A DNA stretch of 64,000 nt. It comes from Aspergillus flavus (lineage: Eukaryota > Ascomycota > Eurotiomycetes > Eurotiales > Aspergillaceae). Shown in pieces: positions 1-11,116 of this stretch (the stretch's first letter is position 1; every line of letters starts with the position of its first letter). Location: contig NC_092407.1 of assembly GCF_009017415.1 (NCBI RefSeq), forward strand, positions 4,464,001 through 4,528,000, read 5' to 3'. Position numbers and translations under genes: made by a program. Below the pieces are notes generated by a model that was not told the origin of the DNA, did no database searches, and worked only from the letters and a program-made list of their open reading frames with translations.

Positions 1-712
1 TCGAGGTGTTCGCCTCTCTTCATCCCAGTAGCGCGCATGGCGATTATTCAATCGCAGATCTATCGCAGACTGTACTCTGTCGTAGCTCAAAACAAAACGG
101 ATGCCGAACTACTATCCACCATTCGTGATCTTGATCAGCTTTTGGAAGACTGGAAACTCTCAATTCCTATGGATGTACGACCATCCCTTACACATCGTCC
201 GACAGGTGGTGAGGACATACCGTCTTCAATCTTTCAACTACAATATCATTATTGTATGGTAACAATTCATCAAGTAAGTGGACGCTGTATGTCATGGACC
301 CAGGACACGCGTGGCCTCGGCTCCAGTCTCGCCATAAGTGTGGAGGCAAGCCGATCACTGCTGAAGATAGTGTCGCATTCTGAGCTTCAGATTCACCGCT
401 ATAACCTTCTGTTAGTCCACACCCCGCTCAAAAACACCTATAGCTATCCAGCTCATCACCTCTCTTTCTAGTTTCTGCCTTCCTTATGTTACCGCCGCGA
501 TGATCCACCTCTTCTGTGACATCCTCATCCACCCTCGTGATAAGGCCTGTCATGCTAACCTTGAATTAATTGACATGGCTCGGGACCGCATGCTGGCGCA
601 GCTATGGCCACAGGCTCCTACTTCTTTCAAGATGCAGGTCCAGTTCGTGAAGGGTCTCAGTATTGAAGTACAACGCCTTGCGCGGAGTGCAATTCGGAAA
701 GCGGCAGTTTAA
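1..712 (+). CDS. Zn2Cys6-type transcription factor, C-terminal part (5' end outside window)
   Basis: The frame is open from base 1 and is spliced once: coding up to 410, intron 411-471 (GTTAGT...CTAG), coding 472-712 to TAA. The join gives YNLLFCLPYVTAAM, in frame on both sides. The protein has the alpha-helical look of the fungal-specific transcription factor (middle homology) domain: an early QSQIYRRLYS segment, then LDQLLEDWKLSIP, then a helix rich in hydrophobic and His residues (FQLQYHYCMVTIHQVSGR), and a C-terminal helix around MIHLFCDILIHP. The DNA-binding cluster must lie upstream of the window, so the target genes cannot be inferred. It reads towards the decayed monooxygenase gene on the opposite strand. 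Family assignment is by pattern; the exact regulator is unknown. Confidence 0.7.
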
Positions 713-962
713 CTTTGGCTCCGCCTCGGGAGCTAATCTCCTTCATCGCCCACACCCTCCATTAATATCTTTGTATCACAGGTGCAATCATGAGTCTCGA
801 ATCACGTTGTACCACTTAGGCCGGATGGAGACTACATTAACACGAATCCAAACGCAGTAAATGAAGAAGTTACATTGAATCTCTAACTATATACAATGGT
901 CTATCCACAGACTTCGGAAGGATGTTGGACGGAGTCGTATCCTGTATCTCTCAAACGCCTGA

Positions 963-3518
963 CTACCTCGCTAGGCCAGCAATGACATCCTCTCTCCAGG
1001 ACCACAAGCCAGCCCAGGTAGCACCTGGGCCGATCATGAACTGGCCCACGATAACAGCAAGGGCGGCCTTGACAGCACTACGCGTTTGAATGTATCCAAG
1101 GCGACGAAGGTCCCAAATAGAGTACAGATTTCCGCCTATATAGCCCGCTAATGCTGTCACAGAGTCGTACCGGAAGAACGTAGCTATCTGCTCCGAAATG
1201 GTCGTGATGTTCCACTCGGCCCGGAAGGGGTTTGGCAAACCAAAGAAGGCCCTCCCTATCGAGATATTGGGATGGGACCACGCGTATGCCATTGTTGCGA
1301 CGTGTACGGTTGACTGCACAGCAAACGCATATGTGTACACTTGCTTGAGGACTGGTACATCGTGTTTCTCATAGCGCTCGAATGAACCCCCATCCACTCG
1401 TGGGGCTTCGTGACTGAGTCGCCACCGCTTGAAGCCGGCTGAGAGGACCACCGTCAAGACGTTAACCAAGGGCGGTGCGAATTGCCAGAGCGCAACCCAG
1501 TGCTGCCAGGCTGCAAGATTAGGGTTTGACGCGAAGACCATGATCGTTGGCAGTACAAAGCCCAAAGTGACCGCTGGGATTAGGGAGCTAGCTACATCTC
1601 TGGGGACTGCACGTCCAGCAACGCCCTCGTGGGTATAGAGGGAGCTTAAAATAGCATGGAGGGGAGCTATTCGTCCAATTCCCTGGACTTGCATGCCAGC
1701 AGTGAAGATGGTTGGTAGGGCTAAGAGCGATCCCTGATTCCCCAGGCGGTAAGCCTCGATGGTGTATATCAGGAGTGGCGAGATAAGCTGAGGGAGAAAA
1801 TTGATAAGGTGCAGCCTCGCCGAAGGGTCTTTGTCCAAGATGGGGAAAGATAAAACTGACACCAGCTTGTTCAAAAGTTTTTGGCCGGGGCTGTCACCTA
1901 GCCATGAGATGATAACCGAACCAGATTCTCCCCAGCCGCCGAGACTCGAAAAAGGCAATCGGAATGCCTTTGTTGTGACAAAAAGAACGGCCCCCATGCT
2001 CCCTATGAAGCCCCAACGGATGAGCCTGGATATATTTTGATCAATGGGTTTGGCTGGCAGCTCATCATTGAAAGGAATGACTCTCGACCGATGTGGGACT
2101 TGGAGTTTCTCTACGGTGGCGGCACCTGCGTATGCCTGTCCCATCCGGCTGAAGACCAGCTCATTCCCCACAAAGGGTAGGACAAGATTGTTCGCTATTG
2201 TAGAGACCAGCGGGTTCTCGTACGCATTGAGTGCCTGCATCTCATGGGAATTGCGGACGATCATTTGAGCACGATCATACCTTTTGGACTGTGTTTCGCA
2301 CAGGATGTTCTCTATGTCTCGATCGGACAGATTAGCCAAGCTACCACCATGGCTTTCTTTCTTTCGCAAGATGGCATTAAGGAACTCGGCGCAAGATTCC
2401 ATTGCCCCATTAGCACCTTGGCCGCCAATAGGATTTGGCTATAATATAGACGAAGATAAGGTGTCAGCCATCTGGATGGGGAAGGCGCAGTGCGTCTGGG
2501 TATACAGAACTCATGGTACTTACCTTGTGCGCTGAGTCCCCAAAAGTAATGATCCTCTTGAAAAACCACTTTTGGTAAACAATCTCGTGCAAAGGTGTCA
2601 ATGCTGACGATAGTCGCTTGTCGAAGACGTGGCCGAAGGTGACTTTTCTTGTGATGGGAAGATTGTAATTTTGCTTGACGAAATCGGCCTCGTCTTCCTA
2701 GGTATACTTGAGTATATCCTTCCCATACTTCTCTTGCGGCAGTTTATCAAACAGAAACCAATACACCCGACCTTCTGGCCCCGACACAACGAGCTGCGAC
2801 TGGCCATTGCCCATCACAATGTTCTGCTCGCCTGCGACCCATCCAGGGACATGTTGAGCGATGCCGAAGCTGCAACGGTAGTAGCAAGGAACATTATCCT
2901 CCCCTTTGGCAGGGAAGTATCCTGGCTGGAGCTTGTTGCCCAAGTCTCTCATAAGAGATCGCACCTTACTGTGGATGCCGTCTGCGCCCACAACGAGTGT
3001 ACCAGTGTAGACCGAGCCATCTGCGGTCGTGACATTGACACCTCCATCAATTAGGTCTATATTGCTGACTTTCCTGTTGAGCAATACCCTATCTTTATGC
3101 TTGATCGTGTCGTGTAGGATCTCTAGAAGTTTCTGCCGATCAAAGAAAAGCAGGCCATACCCGTATCTGTGCCTGCGTTAGAGTGAAACGATAGCCCATC
3201 AGCTAAGTAGGTCTCTACGTACCTTCTCTCCAAGTGCTTGAACATCTGATGTAGTGCGGAGAGTACATCACCTTTTCTATCCCGCATATATGCGACTTCG
3301 AGATGCTGGACGGACAGGTTGGCGATTCGCTCGTAACACCCAAGTTGATCTAGTATGCGCAGGCCATTGGGAAACAGACCAATGCTAGCACCCACTGGAG
3401 GTGCGATTTCCGAGTGTGCTTCGAGGAGAACATAATCAAGGTCGAACCTCTCCAGCATGTTGGCCAAGGTCAGGCCGGCAATGCCTCCACCAGCGATAAT
3501 GATCTTAAACTCCGCCAT
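963..3518 (-). pseudogene. FAD-dependent monooxygenase fused to a multi-pass membrane domain, interrupted by one internal stop
   Basis: Exons on the minus strand are 3518-3223, 3172-2524 and 2438-963 (introns GTACGT...GCAG and GTAAGT...ATAG), about 806 codons. The N-terminal half is a group A flavin monooxygenase: GGGIAGLTLANML (Rossmann glycine motif, residues about 9-21), GADGIHSKVR, and GDSAHKPNPIGGQGANGAMES formed across the second splice site. From about residue 455 the protein becomes hydrophobic, with several predicted membrane helices to the end. Fungal meroterpenoid and indole-diterpene clusters use an FAD epoxidase plus an integral-membrane cyclase, so an epoxidase-cyclase fusion is possible, but cyclase identity is inference. 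Codon 257 is TAG (2700-2698) inside what reads as KYT-stop-EDEADFV; homologs usually have KYTKEDEA here, so one AAG-to-TAG change fits. Everything downstream stays in frame and is conserved-looking, indicating recent loss or a sequence error. Confidence 0.8.
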
Positions 3519-4888
3519 GGAACTGGTTTATCTGGATGAAGTGCTGGTGTGAGACAAAGGATACATGTTCCAGTATTCATGATTGCGTGCGTGACACAAA
3601 GATTTAAGTATTCGTCCCCTAACCTTGTATCATACCTGCCACAGCTCCTCCATCACCACGCAAGCATATAAAAGCGCTTATGTCAGCGGCTTCAAGCACT
3701 TTTAGTTAGCTTCAATGCCCCTAAAGTGGACCCACCTGAAGGTCTTATGCCGCTGATTCATGCTCTGTTGATCTTCACAGATCTCCCGATATGGAAAGGA
3801 TAAGCCATAGACAGCCTAGATATCGGCATCCACTCTTGCCGGAAGATCTAGCAAGGAGTTTTCGGAACTGAGGACATCCGTGCCGAATCGCCATCCATCG
3901 GAGGAAACTCATCGTGCTAAAAACACATCCTATAGATGATCAGTGGGTTTGTTTGTGCCTAGGTAAGGCGATAAGTATTATTTCTGGATACTATCATGCA
4001 TGATGCGAGAAGTTTCCTATGTTCCGCCTGTATGCTGAAGCATTTGAGTGGAAAGATGTTATACCCATTCTATGAAGAGAAAATCTATATTCAAGTTATG
4101 CTATGCTGTGACTGGCCATATCGTAAAACAAAAAGACAAATGATGGAATATTGCAGGATGGAAATCAGCTTCAATTTTCTACTGGTGTTGTATTTAGAGC
4201 TGCTATTGGCTGCCGTCCTCTTAATGTAAAGCTGAAACGTGGGAACGGTGGGATCGATAGATAAAGCAAAGATGCTAAAACTACAAGTTACAGCTACAAA
4301 TCTTAGATTTCTTCTTACTCGATGGCGTCTACATTAACCTTTAAAGCACTAGCAATGAGACAACTTGTTATTTCTCCGCTAACGTCTACTTATACTCAAA
4401 GTCCAAGAATATCTGCCACCTAAGACTGGAAATATTAACTCTTTCCAATAGCAATGCGTACAACTACCGATACGACGGAGACCCTGTGTATGATAGAAGT
4501 ACCAAAAGGCAAGAGCACATTATAATCTTGTTGAGGAAGTATTAATGGCCTCATAGCACAGGCCCTGCCATTCGCTTGCGTGTTGCGGTATGGTCCCTAC
4601 CTGCCCTCGAATGAGAATGCACCCCGAACTCGAAGAGGACTCAGAAACATTATTAAGTAAGATTGCCCGACATAGGAGTTTCAGCCATTAATACGATTTC
4701 TTTGTATATGATTCCAGCCATCAAACTCACTTATTGATTTCTCTATATATCAGACACTAATTATTCTTAGTTGTCAAATCAATTATCATATGCTTGAGAA
4801 TTGTTAGAGAATTTGTAGAGGTTCGAGGATAACAAACTATCGGGAACTATTCTCCGGCTTATGCTGTATGCGCCGGGAACCATAGGTA
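3519..4888. other. Intergenic, no gene recognised
   Basis: About 1.4 kb of AT-rich sequence. Short open frames exist, the longest about 77 codons at 3996-4229, but they show no motif or splice-consistent extension. The first 300 bases presumably hold the promoter of the monooxygenase fusion gene. Confidence 0.5.
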
Positions 4889-5359
4889 TTGGAGAGAATC
4901 GAACGGAGACGGGATTACTGGCATACGGACTTTGGGAGCATCACTCTGCTCGCGAATGTTTTGGGTGGGCTGCAGGTTCTCAGCCCCGAAGGGGAGTGGG
5001 AATGGGTCCGGCCTGAGCCGGGGTGTTTGATTGTTAATATGGGGGATGCGATGGTTGATTGGACGGGGGTTGTGTTGAGGTCGAATATGCATCGGGTTGT
5101 GTGTGGTCCTGGGGAGCAGGCGGGGTTGGAGAGATTTAGTTTTGCGATGCTTGTGAGACCGTTTAAGGAGGCTAGGATGGAGAGGTTGGTGGGGGGTTGT
5201 ATTCCGAGTGTTGAAAAGGATCGGGAAGAGGGGCTGGGGTCAATTGGGGTTGGGGATGAGGGAATGACGGCTTGGGAGTGGGAGGTGAAGAAGGCAATGG
5301 CATTGAAGGAGGGGAAGGACTGTGCGAGGAGTCGTGGGGGCAGGGATCTCGACTTGTAG
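4889..5359 (+). pseudogene. 2-oxoglutarate/Fe(II) oxygenase, C-terminal remnant
   Basis: This frame encodes only the C-terminal half of an isopenicillin N synthase-like dioxygenase. Visible are the HxD iron ligands in HTDFGSITLL (His codon at 4922), GDAMVDWTG, the distal His in SNMHRVV (5090) and the RxS 2-oxoglutarate-binding pair in LERFSFAM. The family normally has about 330-380 residues; here roughly the first 180 are missing. The sequence just upstream reads YAPGTIGIGE in a different frame before the HTDFG motif, which suggests a frameshift or small insertion, and further upstream no coding sequence is seen. The remaining 156 codons are G-rich and open to a normal stop. It lies between two other damaged enzyme genes, so it is probably a relic of a degraded metabolic cluster. 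A truncated but expressed product cannot be excluded. Confidence 0.7.
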
Positions 5360-5421
5360 ATCTCTCATTTCAGATTATGATTTGGACTTTTGAAAAGAAC
5401 ACAGGATATCTAGATATAGTT

Positions 5422-7225
5422 TCACAACTTATGCTCGTGTAATTTCCCAGTCCAAACCGGCCGCGTGGCATTATACTCCATCCTCTTTCTCACCTCCTCA
5501 AATGGCAACGGCGCAATACCAACCGGACTACCCAATACCATCGGTTTACAATCCGGCATCAAGCATCTCACAGCCCCGGACTGCAACTCTCGCGCCCCAA
5601 TTTTACCCCCCGCAAAGGCTTGGCAGGCTGCAGCCCAGAGCTGAAGAAGAAGATGAGTTTGCGGCAAAGCACTAAGAAAGATCGGAAACTCATGGGGCAT
5701 GCCCTCATACTCATTCCAGATCACCGTGACACCGGACTTCGCTGCCTGACTTGCCACCACCCGATTCCCATTTACTCCGCGCTCCTCACAGCCACACGCG
5801 AACCACATCGGCGGTGAGCCCGTCCAGTCTTCCACAGCCGCAGGACTGACAAGTTCATGGTCGAGAGTCGCAGCCACGCAGTAGGGGACTTCTCGCGGTG
5901 GACTCGCAGGCCAAATGCTATGGGTGGGATGGCTGGGCATACACGCGGGCTGAAGCACGGTGAGAATGTCGGTCTCGCCATTACAGTGCCAGGAGGGAAG
6001 TGAATCACACTGATCACACTAGCCGCTTACTATCGTAAGACTGGCTGGGAGAGGGAGGGCAACAGACTGTCCATGGAATCGAAAGTTGCGTCTGAGGGAG
6101 GCAGTTTCTGCACTTCGAGGAGGAGTTTCATGAGACCGAGGGTTATATTCGCTCCGGCGCTGTTTCCGGCCAGTATTATCTGGTCCGCTGGCACCGCGGG
6201 GTAAGGGGCACCGGCGAGAGGGTAGAGTAGGCTGGCGTATGCGACAAGAATGTCGAGGATAGAAGCGGGGAAGGTATGGGATGGCGTAAGACGGTATTTA
6301 ATGGAGGCGACGCGCGCTCCAGTTAGCTTTGCCAGGCCAATGGAGGAAGCACGATACTGTGCCGGGCTACTGAAGCTGTGAGATGCTATTAGCAGATGGG
6401 TTTGTTTGCGTTGGAGCAAGCTAGAACGGCATACTAGAGACCACCGCCATGAGCATAGAGAATGGTCAGTTCGCTATTGCATTCCTGCAGCAGGGCACGA
6501 AGCTTTTCTTCCTCTGGTATATCTGGTTCAGGGGCATCATCCGGGACTTGAGAGCGAGGACCGATGAATTCGACGCCCACGTCGATGACTGGAGTTTCTT
6601 CCACCGGTGAGATGCGGTGGTATTCTTTTTTTAAACGGTGTATAACTGTGTACAGGACGTCTCTGATAGCTGGGTTAGTGGGTGCTGAAAAGCTGGTTCT
6701 AGCGATCCAGACTCCTCCACGGGCTGGGGCTGGGGTTGGGGTATCGAGAGAAGTAGCTTTCTGGAGCTGGGCGAGGGAGGGCCATGGTGAATTTTGGTAT
6801 TTCTGGCAAATACGTTTGATGAGCTTCTTTTGCTGATCGATCGAAGACATCTTGTAATATGTCCGGGGTTGTGCTAGTGAAGTCGTACTCATATTTTGAA
6901 AGACTGAGCGAGATAAACTACCTCTTTGCAAGGGGAACAAAGAGAATATCTCCCTAGACAGTCTCAACCCGTCTATCAGTCCGTGTACGACCCTAACAAT
7001 CCTACGTACGAGTCTCGAGGCCATTTCGGACGAATAGCCTACACGGGTTCCGTACAAAGACCAGGAATAGACAGGTAGTAAGAATTGAAACAGTGTTGCC
7101 ATGTATTGGGAGCAATTAAGAGGCGGCATGCCTGGAATAGAAATATGAGCGACTTGCTGGTCTGTCAGTTGTGTTTCCTCATTTTCGCTTCTCCTGATTA
7201 AATATTTCCTCGGTACAAGGATCAT
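5422..7225 (-). pseudogene. alpha/beta hydrolase (fold-3, steryl-acetyl-hydrolase-like), frameshifted with an internal stop
   Basis: The exon 7225-6435 joins 6369 onward by an intron GTATGC...TTCAG (6434-6370), creating YAHGGGLYSPAQYRASS, the HGG oxyanion motif. The next stretch carries GNSAGAN (nucleophile Ser) and the family pattern KYRLTPSHTFPASILDILVAY. The C-terminal block 6018-5422 carries CNGETDILTVLQPA and EGMPHEFPIF (catalytic His). These two blocks are in different frames: near 6060-6040 the frame must shift by one base to read LPLPASLTIVSG, and the codon after that is TAG (6021-6019), where a Trp would fit, followed by CDQCDSLPSWHCNGE. No GT-AG intron repairs both lesions. The start is uncertain; Met at 7102 or a later one is also possible. 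The likely role was lipid or ester hydrolysis. Now probably non-functional. Confidence 0.7.
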
Positions 7226-7956
7226 CCTTTCAAGAGAAATAAATTAATCCTTGTCTCATAACAGCGAATGCAAGTTTTGCAAGTTTTGCATGTTTTGGTG
7301 ATATACCTGAACACAAGGTTGGTTTCTCCGTCAGAGCATATTCTATCTCTTCATTGTCAATCTCATTGAATAGCCTAATTAACTCACAAGAAGCCTTCTG
7401 CTTACATTGGGATCGTCTAAACGTGCTGAGGACTGGTGCAAGTCGCAAATAACTTTAGATCTGCTATAGAGCGAGTAAACTTATTACAATTGTTTTTCCT
7501 TCAAACGATATATTCTCAGAAAAAGGACATTAGGGGAAGTAACTAATTTAAGGCTACAAGGTATCAGTGAGTGAAAAGATTTATGTTGGCGGAAACCCTA
7601 TATCATTTACTCGTGGTGTGGATATCTGACTAATTATATATTGTCTAGTTTTGTATTGTTCTATGTCTTGACTGAATTGAAGGGTAGGCGTAGCTTTATA
7701 AGTTTTAGTTAACCTGCTATTGAGACCTTAAGTATACTCACCTGGCAGCTTAGCTAGTACGCTCGTCGCTGGACAGCTTGATACACACACTTTCGCCTAG
7801 CCCCACATCCCGGCACTGGTAAATGCCGACAGACCAATCACATGACCCTGCATACTGTTTATCCGAAGATTCTCCACTCTTTATCAAAAAGCTTACCAAT
7901 TTCCATCTTTTCCACTGTGACACTTATTTTCATGACTTGACTTTAGCTGGTCTTCT
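7226..7956. other. Intergenic, no gene recognised
   Basis: AT-rich spacer between divergently read genes. It presumably contains the promoters of the broken hydrolase and of the Zn2Cys6 gene that starts at 7957. A 72-codon frame on the minus strand (7448-7230) has no recognisable features. Confidence 0.5.
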
Positions 7957-9740
7957 ATGAGTGGTAACAATCATTCACCAGTTCAGACCACCAGTAGAAC
8001 CCGTTTGGGGCGGCATAAAGCTTGGTATGTAGTTCCTCGCTCAGCCATCCCGCAGCACACGAATTTGAGGTCATGGAAAAGTGTACTGATTAATCAGTGA
8101 CCGGTGTCGAACCCGTCATATACGATGTAAGCTACTTTATACAGTAGCTCAAGTCACGAGATGACTAACGCGATAAAGGTAAAGGAGGCTCAGATGGTAA
8201 TCCTTGCTATGGCTGCCGGCGGGCAAATAAGCCATGCATAAGCCGTAAGGATGGTATGTTCCGCTTTGTTGAGTACGCCTCTGTAGAGAACAGTTCCGAG
8301 GACCGTCAACTCCAGCCCAGTCTTACGGCAAGCCACATTACGTTTGTTAATGAGAATGATGCGGATATTGAGAGCAATAGTCCATCAAACAAAAGGCCAC
8401 ATGGCCGTAACGACTATCAGCAGTCGTCTCAACATTCTCCTTCACAGATGTCCAATTCTGTACCGACATCATGCCCCGTCGGATCTGGATCTCCCCTGTC
8501 GCCATTAAAAAGCGAATACGAAGCGTCTCTTTTCAAATATTTTATGACGTCTCTCTCTCCTTGGGTAGGTGCTCCCTGGCTTCTACATTGTAAACTCTAG
8601 AGGACTAACTGTACTTTTTGCGAATTTACCGTAGTTTGACTACTGCGACCCGAGCCGGCATTTTTATACATACATCGCCAGCTCTGCGTCTAGTAATCCT
8701 ATCCTCTTGTACGCTGTTCTGACGGTAGCTGCGAGACATCAGCGCTCGCATTCAGAACGCGAGAGATTACTTGCAGATGAATACCAACAATACTGTCTTG
8801 AGTCATTGATATCAGCCCTTGATAACTCAGAAAAGACACTAGACGAGTCTCTTTTTGTATCAGCAGTAATTCTTCGCCTCTCTGAAGAAATGACAGGTGT
8901 GTGCAACCTCGTGCTTGCACTTACTAAAGCACTTGTACTAAGTCGTCGCATACAGAGCCTTCTCCCAGGGAGATTGTAGATTCCCACACCCTATCTGCCC
9001 ATATCCTTGTTCGGATCAAAGAAGGAAACATCTGCACATCAAGCTTCACCGATGCGGCCTTAATCGTAGTCTTACGACAAGAAATCTTCGTCGCCAACCT
9101 GACACAACGACCGGTAGGGTCTTTCACTGACCACTGCAATATTGACACATCACTGGGTCCAACTTCTGAAGCAATGTGGACGTACCGAATCATCGCCCAC
9201 GCGGCGAAGATAACCGACTTTGTGTATGGCGATGTCATATTCAGGACTAAAGATCGCTGGAAGGATCTGATGCGGTATGTCCAGGACTGGGAAGACAGCA
9301 GGCCGAATGCCTTCACGCCGATTTATAGCGAAGCAGAGGATCCACCGTCTAGTTGCTTCCCTAAAATATGGTATTGTAACGACTGCCACGTCGCAGCCCG
9401 TTTGTATTCGGAACTATGTCGCATTCTCCTCTTGGCATCTGATCCAGATGCCTCAGCACTTCGAATTGGGCGATTCCGTCGCATGCAAGATAACGATGAC
9501 AAGATACGGGAGTGCGTTCGAGTCATATGCGGGGTTGCTTTAACAAATCCTGAGTTCCATACTACCCGATCTACTGCCGGCTTGGCTATTGGTTTATGCG
9601 GTGAACTATTCCATGATCCGAGGGAAACGAAGGTCCTCTTGGAATTGTTATCGGCTGCAGAATTTCACCTCGGGTGGCCTTGTTTGAAGTTGAAGGAAGA
9701 TTTGCGGAGGTTTTGGGGGCTTCCCGTGGTTGAATCCTAG
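7957..9740 (+). CDS. Zn2Cys6 transcription factor, complete
   Basis: Five exons: 7957-8024, 8098-8126, 8179-8564, 8635-8896 and 8956-9740, giving about 509 residues. The first two introns fall inside the DNA-binding domain; splicing yields ACDRCRTRHIRCKGGSDGNP followed by CYGCRRANKPC, a full six-cysteine cluster (CX2CX6C...CX2CX6C) at about residues 23-53. The exon of only 29 nt carries the middle of the first half-cluster. Downstream the protein has the helical fungal transcription factor domain, for example YAVLTVAARHQRSHSERERL and ALIVVLRQEIFVANLTQRPV, the latter typical of ARCA-like regulators. The acceptor of intron 4 (8955) is the least certain; it was chosen because it alone keeps the frame. 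The neighbouring hydrolase, bZIP and P450 genes are candidate targets, by position only. Confidence 0.82.
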
Positions 9741-10282
9741 CATTGGTCGTGAATAGATGCTAGGTCTAGCTATCGGCCTGTGTTGTTATTCTATCTAGTT
9801 ACTCTGCCCAGCAGTGAAATTCCCATAAAGGGAAAGATGGATGACTGTTGATCCCTAGATAAAAACTAACTCAGCTGATAGCGCTTTTATACATAAGCGA
9901 AAGAGAAATAAAAATGACACGGCAACCTTCCGAATACCATGACCCCTGCATTTTTTTTTACCACGATGGCACTGGCAATTCAGCTGCCCCATCAATAAAA
10001 TTATGTTGGAGCATCTCACTGCTTCCATGAAGTAACCCCGGGGAAGCATGTCGGCATAAACTGATGATGCACATATAGAACATAAGAGTTTCACTTCAAG
10101 AGGCAGTAGAATGATACATTGGTTGATCGTTTAGGGACCCTAATATTCTTTCCTTTATGCGAAAACAAGAGACCCAGTCCCTGTACCTATGAACCCTCAG
10201 ACATGAAATCTCCATCTTCTTCGACTTCCTTGTCACAAACCCCCTCCACGAGTCCTCTGAAGAGCTGTATATCAATGAGACC
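9741..10282. other. Intergenic between convergent genes, no gene recognised
   Basis: Holds the 3' ends of the convergent Zn2Cys6 and hydrolase genes. Only short unsupported open frames and a T9 run near 9951 are seen. Confidence 0.5.
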
Positions 10283-11116
10283 CTATTCTATCCAACTATG
10301 TTGTCTGAGCCATGCTTCACACATCAACGGCCAGTTAGAAACAGGTAAATTCTCCGTATCGAATGCGAAGCCATGAGGCGCATCCGCGAAGACATGAAGC
10401 TCAACAGAGCCGCCACTCTTAGTTATGCCCTCGGCAAGACGATAGGCATTGACAACAGGGACAACGGGGTCATTATTAGAATAAACAATAAAAGTAGGTG
10501 GAGCGGGAGCATTTAGCTGGACATCTGGCTGTAATTCATCGTAGAGAGCTTGCTTCTCCAGAGGCGGAAGAGGCGGCTTATTCGCAACGATAGTACGTCC
10601 AGCCGCATTTGTCGAGATTGGTCCATATCCGATAATGGCAAATTGAGCTTGAGGAACATCTAGATCAGGCGATGTCCATGTTTCAGGATATTGAGCCATA
10701 AGCGCAGCTCCGAGATGACCACCCGAAGAGAGGCCGCAGATGCCCTGTCCCTGCGGTATGAGCCCGGATTCCGACATTAATTTGAACGCGCGTCTGGCAT
10801 CGTTTAAAGGCGCCTCAGCACCTGTATCTGCGGTTGGAAATCGGTGGACCAGAACAAAGGCATGGAATCCAAGGCTGGTTAGCCATTTCGCTGCCGCGAT
10901 GCCTTCCCGGCCAACCATGAGCTGAACGTAGCCGCCGCCTCCTAGAATCAACACTCCCCGTCCATTGGGTTTGGCTGGACGGTAACCAAGGAGAAAAGGA
11001 CGCTCGACTTTAGTGATAACTGCCTGGCCTATATTGCCTTCCGGTGCGTCGAGTTCGAAGGCTCCTTCCACTGAGCTCTCCTCCCATAGAGGCCAGCATA
11101 GGTCCGCGTCGAGCAT
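10283..11116 (-). CDS. alpha/beta hydrolase, BD-FAE/acetyl-esterase type
   Basis: Single-exon gene of 277 residues. The fold signature is clear: a glycine-rich oxyanion strand VLILGGGGYVQL (about 55-66, a variant of HGGG), the nucleophile elbow GLSSGGH (Ser about 130), a late acid strand IVYSNNDPVVPV and the catalytic His in DAPHGFAF. There is no signal peptide or membrane helix, so a soluble intracellular carboxylesterase-like enzyme is expected. Length and motif order match the small esterases related to bifunctional feruloyl/acetylxylan esterases and to fungal tailoring hydrolases in secondary-metabolite loci. The natural substrate cannot be read from the sequence. It is convergent with the Zn2Cys6 regulator and upstream of the bZIP regulator and P450, a grouping that could be a small cluster but is not proof. 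Confidence 0.85.
   Translation of the reverse strand: MLDADLCWPLWEESSVEGAFELDAPEGNIGQAVITKVERPFLLGYRPAKPNGRGVLILGGGGYVQLMVGREGIAAAKWLTSLGFHAFVLVHRFPTADTGAEAPLNDARRAFKLMSESGLIPQGQGICGLSSGGHLGAALMAQYPETWTSPDLDVPQAQFAIIGYGPISTNAAGRTIVANKPPLPPLEKQALYDELQPDVQLNAPAPPTFIVYSNNDPVVPVVNAYRLAEGITKSGGSVELHVFADAPHGFAFDTENLPVSNWPLMCEAWLRQHSWIE

Noticed and set aside
2698..2700. Programmed stop-codon readthrough as explanation for the internal TAG
   Set aside because: The context is TAG-GAA, not the TGA-CTA type known from fungal readthrough genes, and a flavin epoxidase with no function for a short form makes a lesion simpler.
3996..4229. 77-codon plus-strand frame
   Set aside because: No recognisable feature, isolated in AT-rich sequence.
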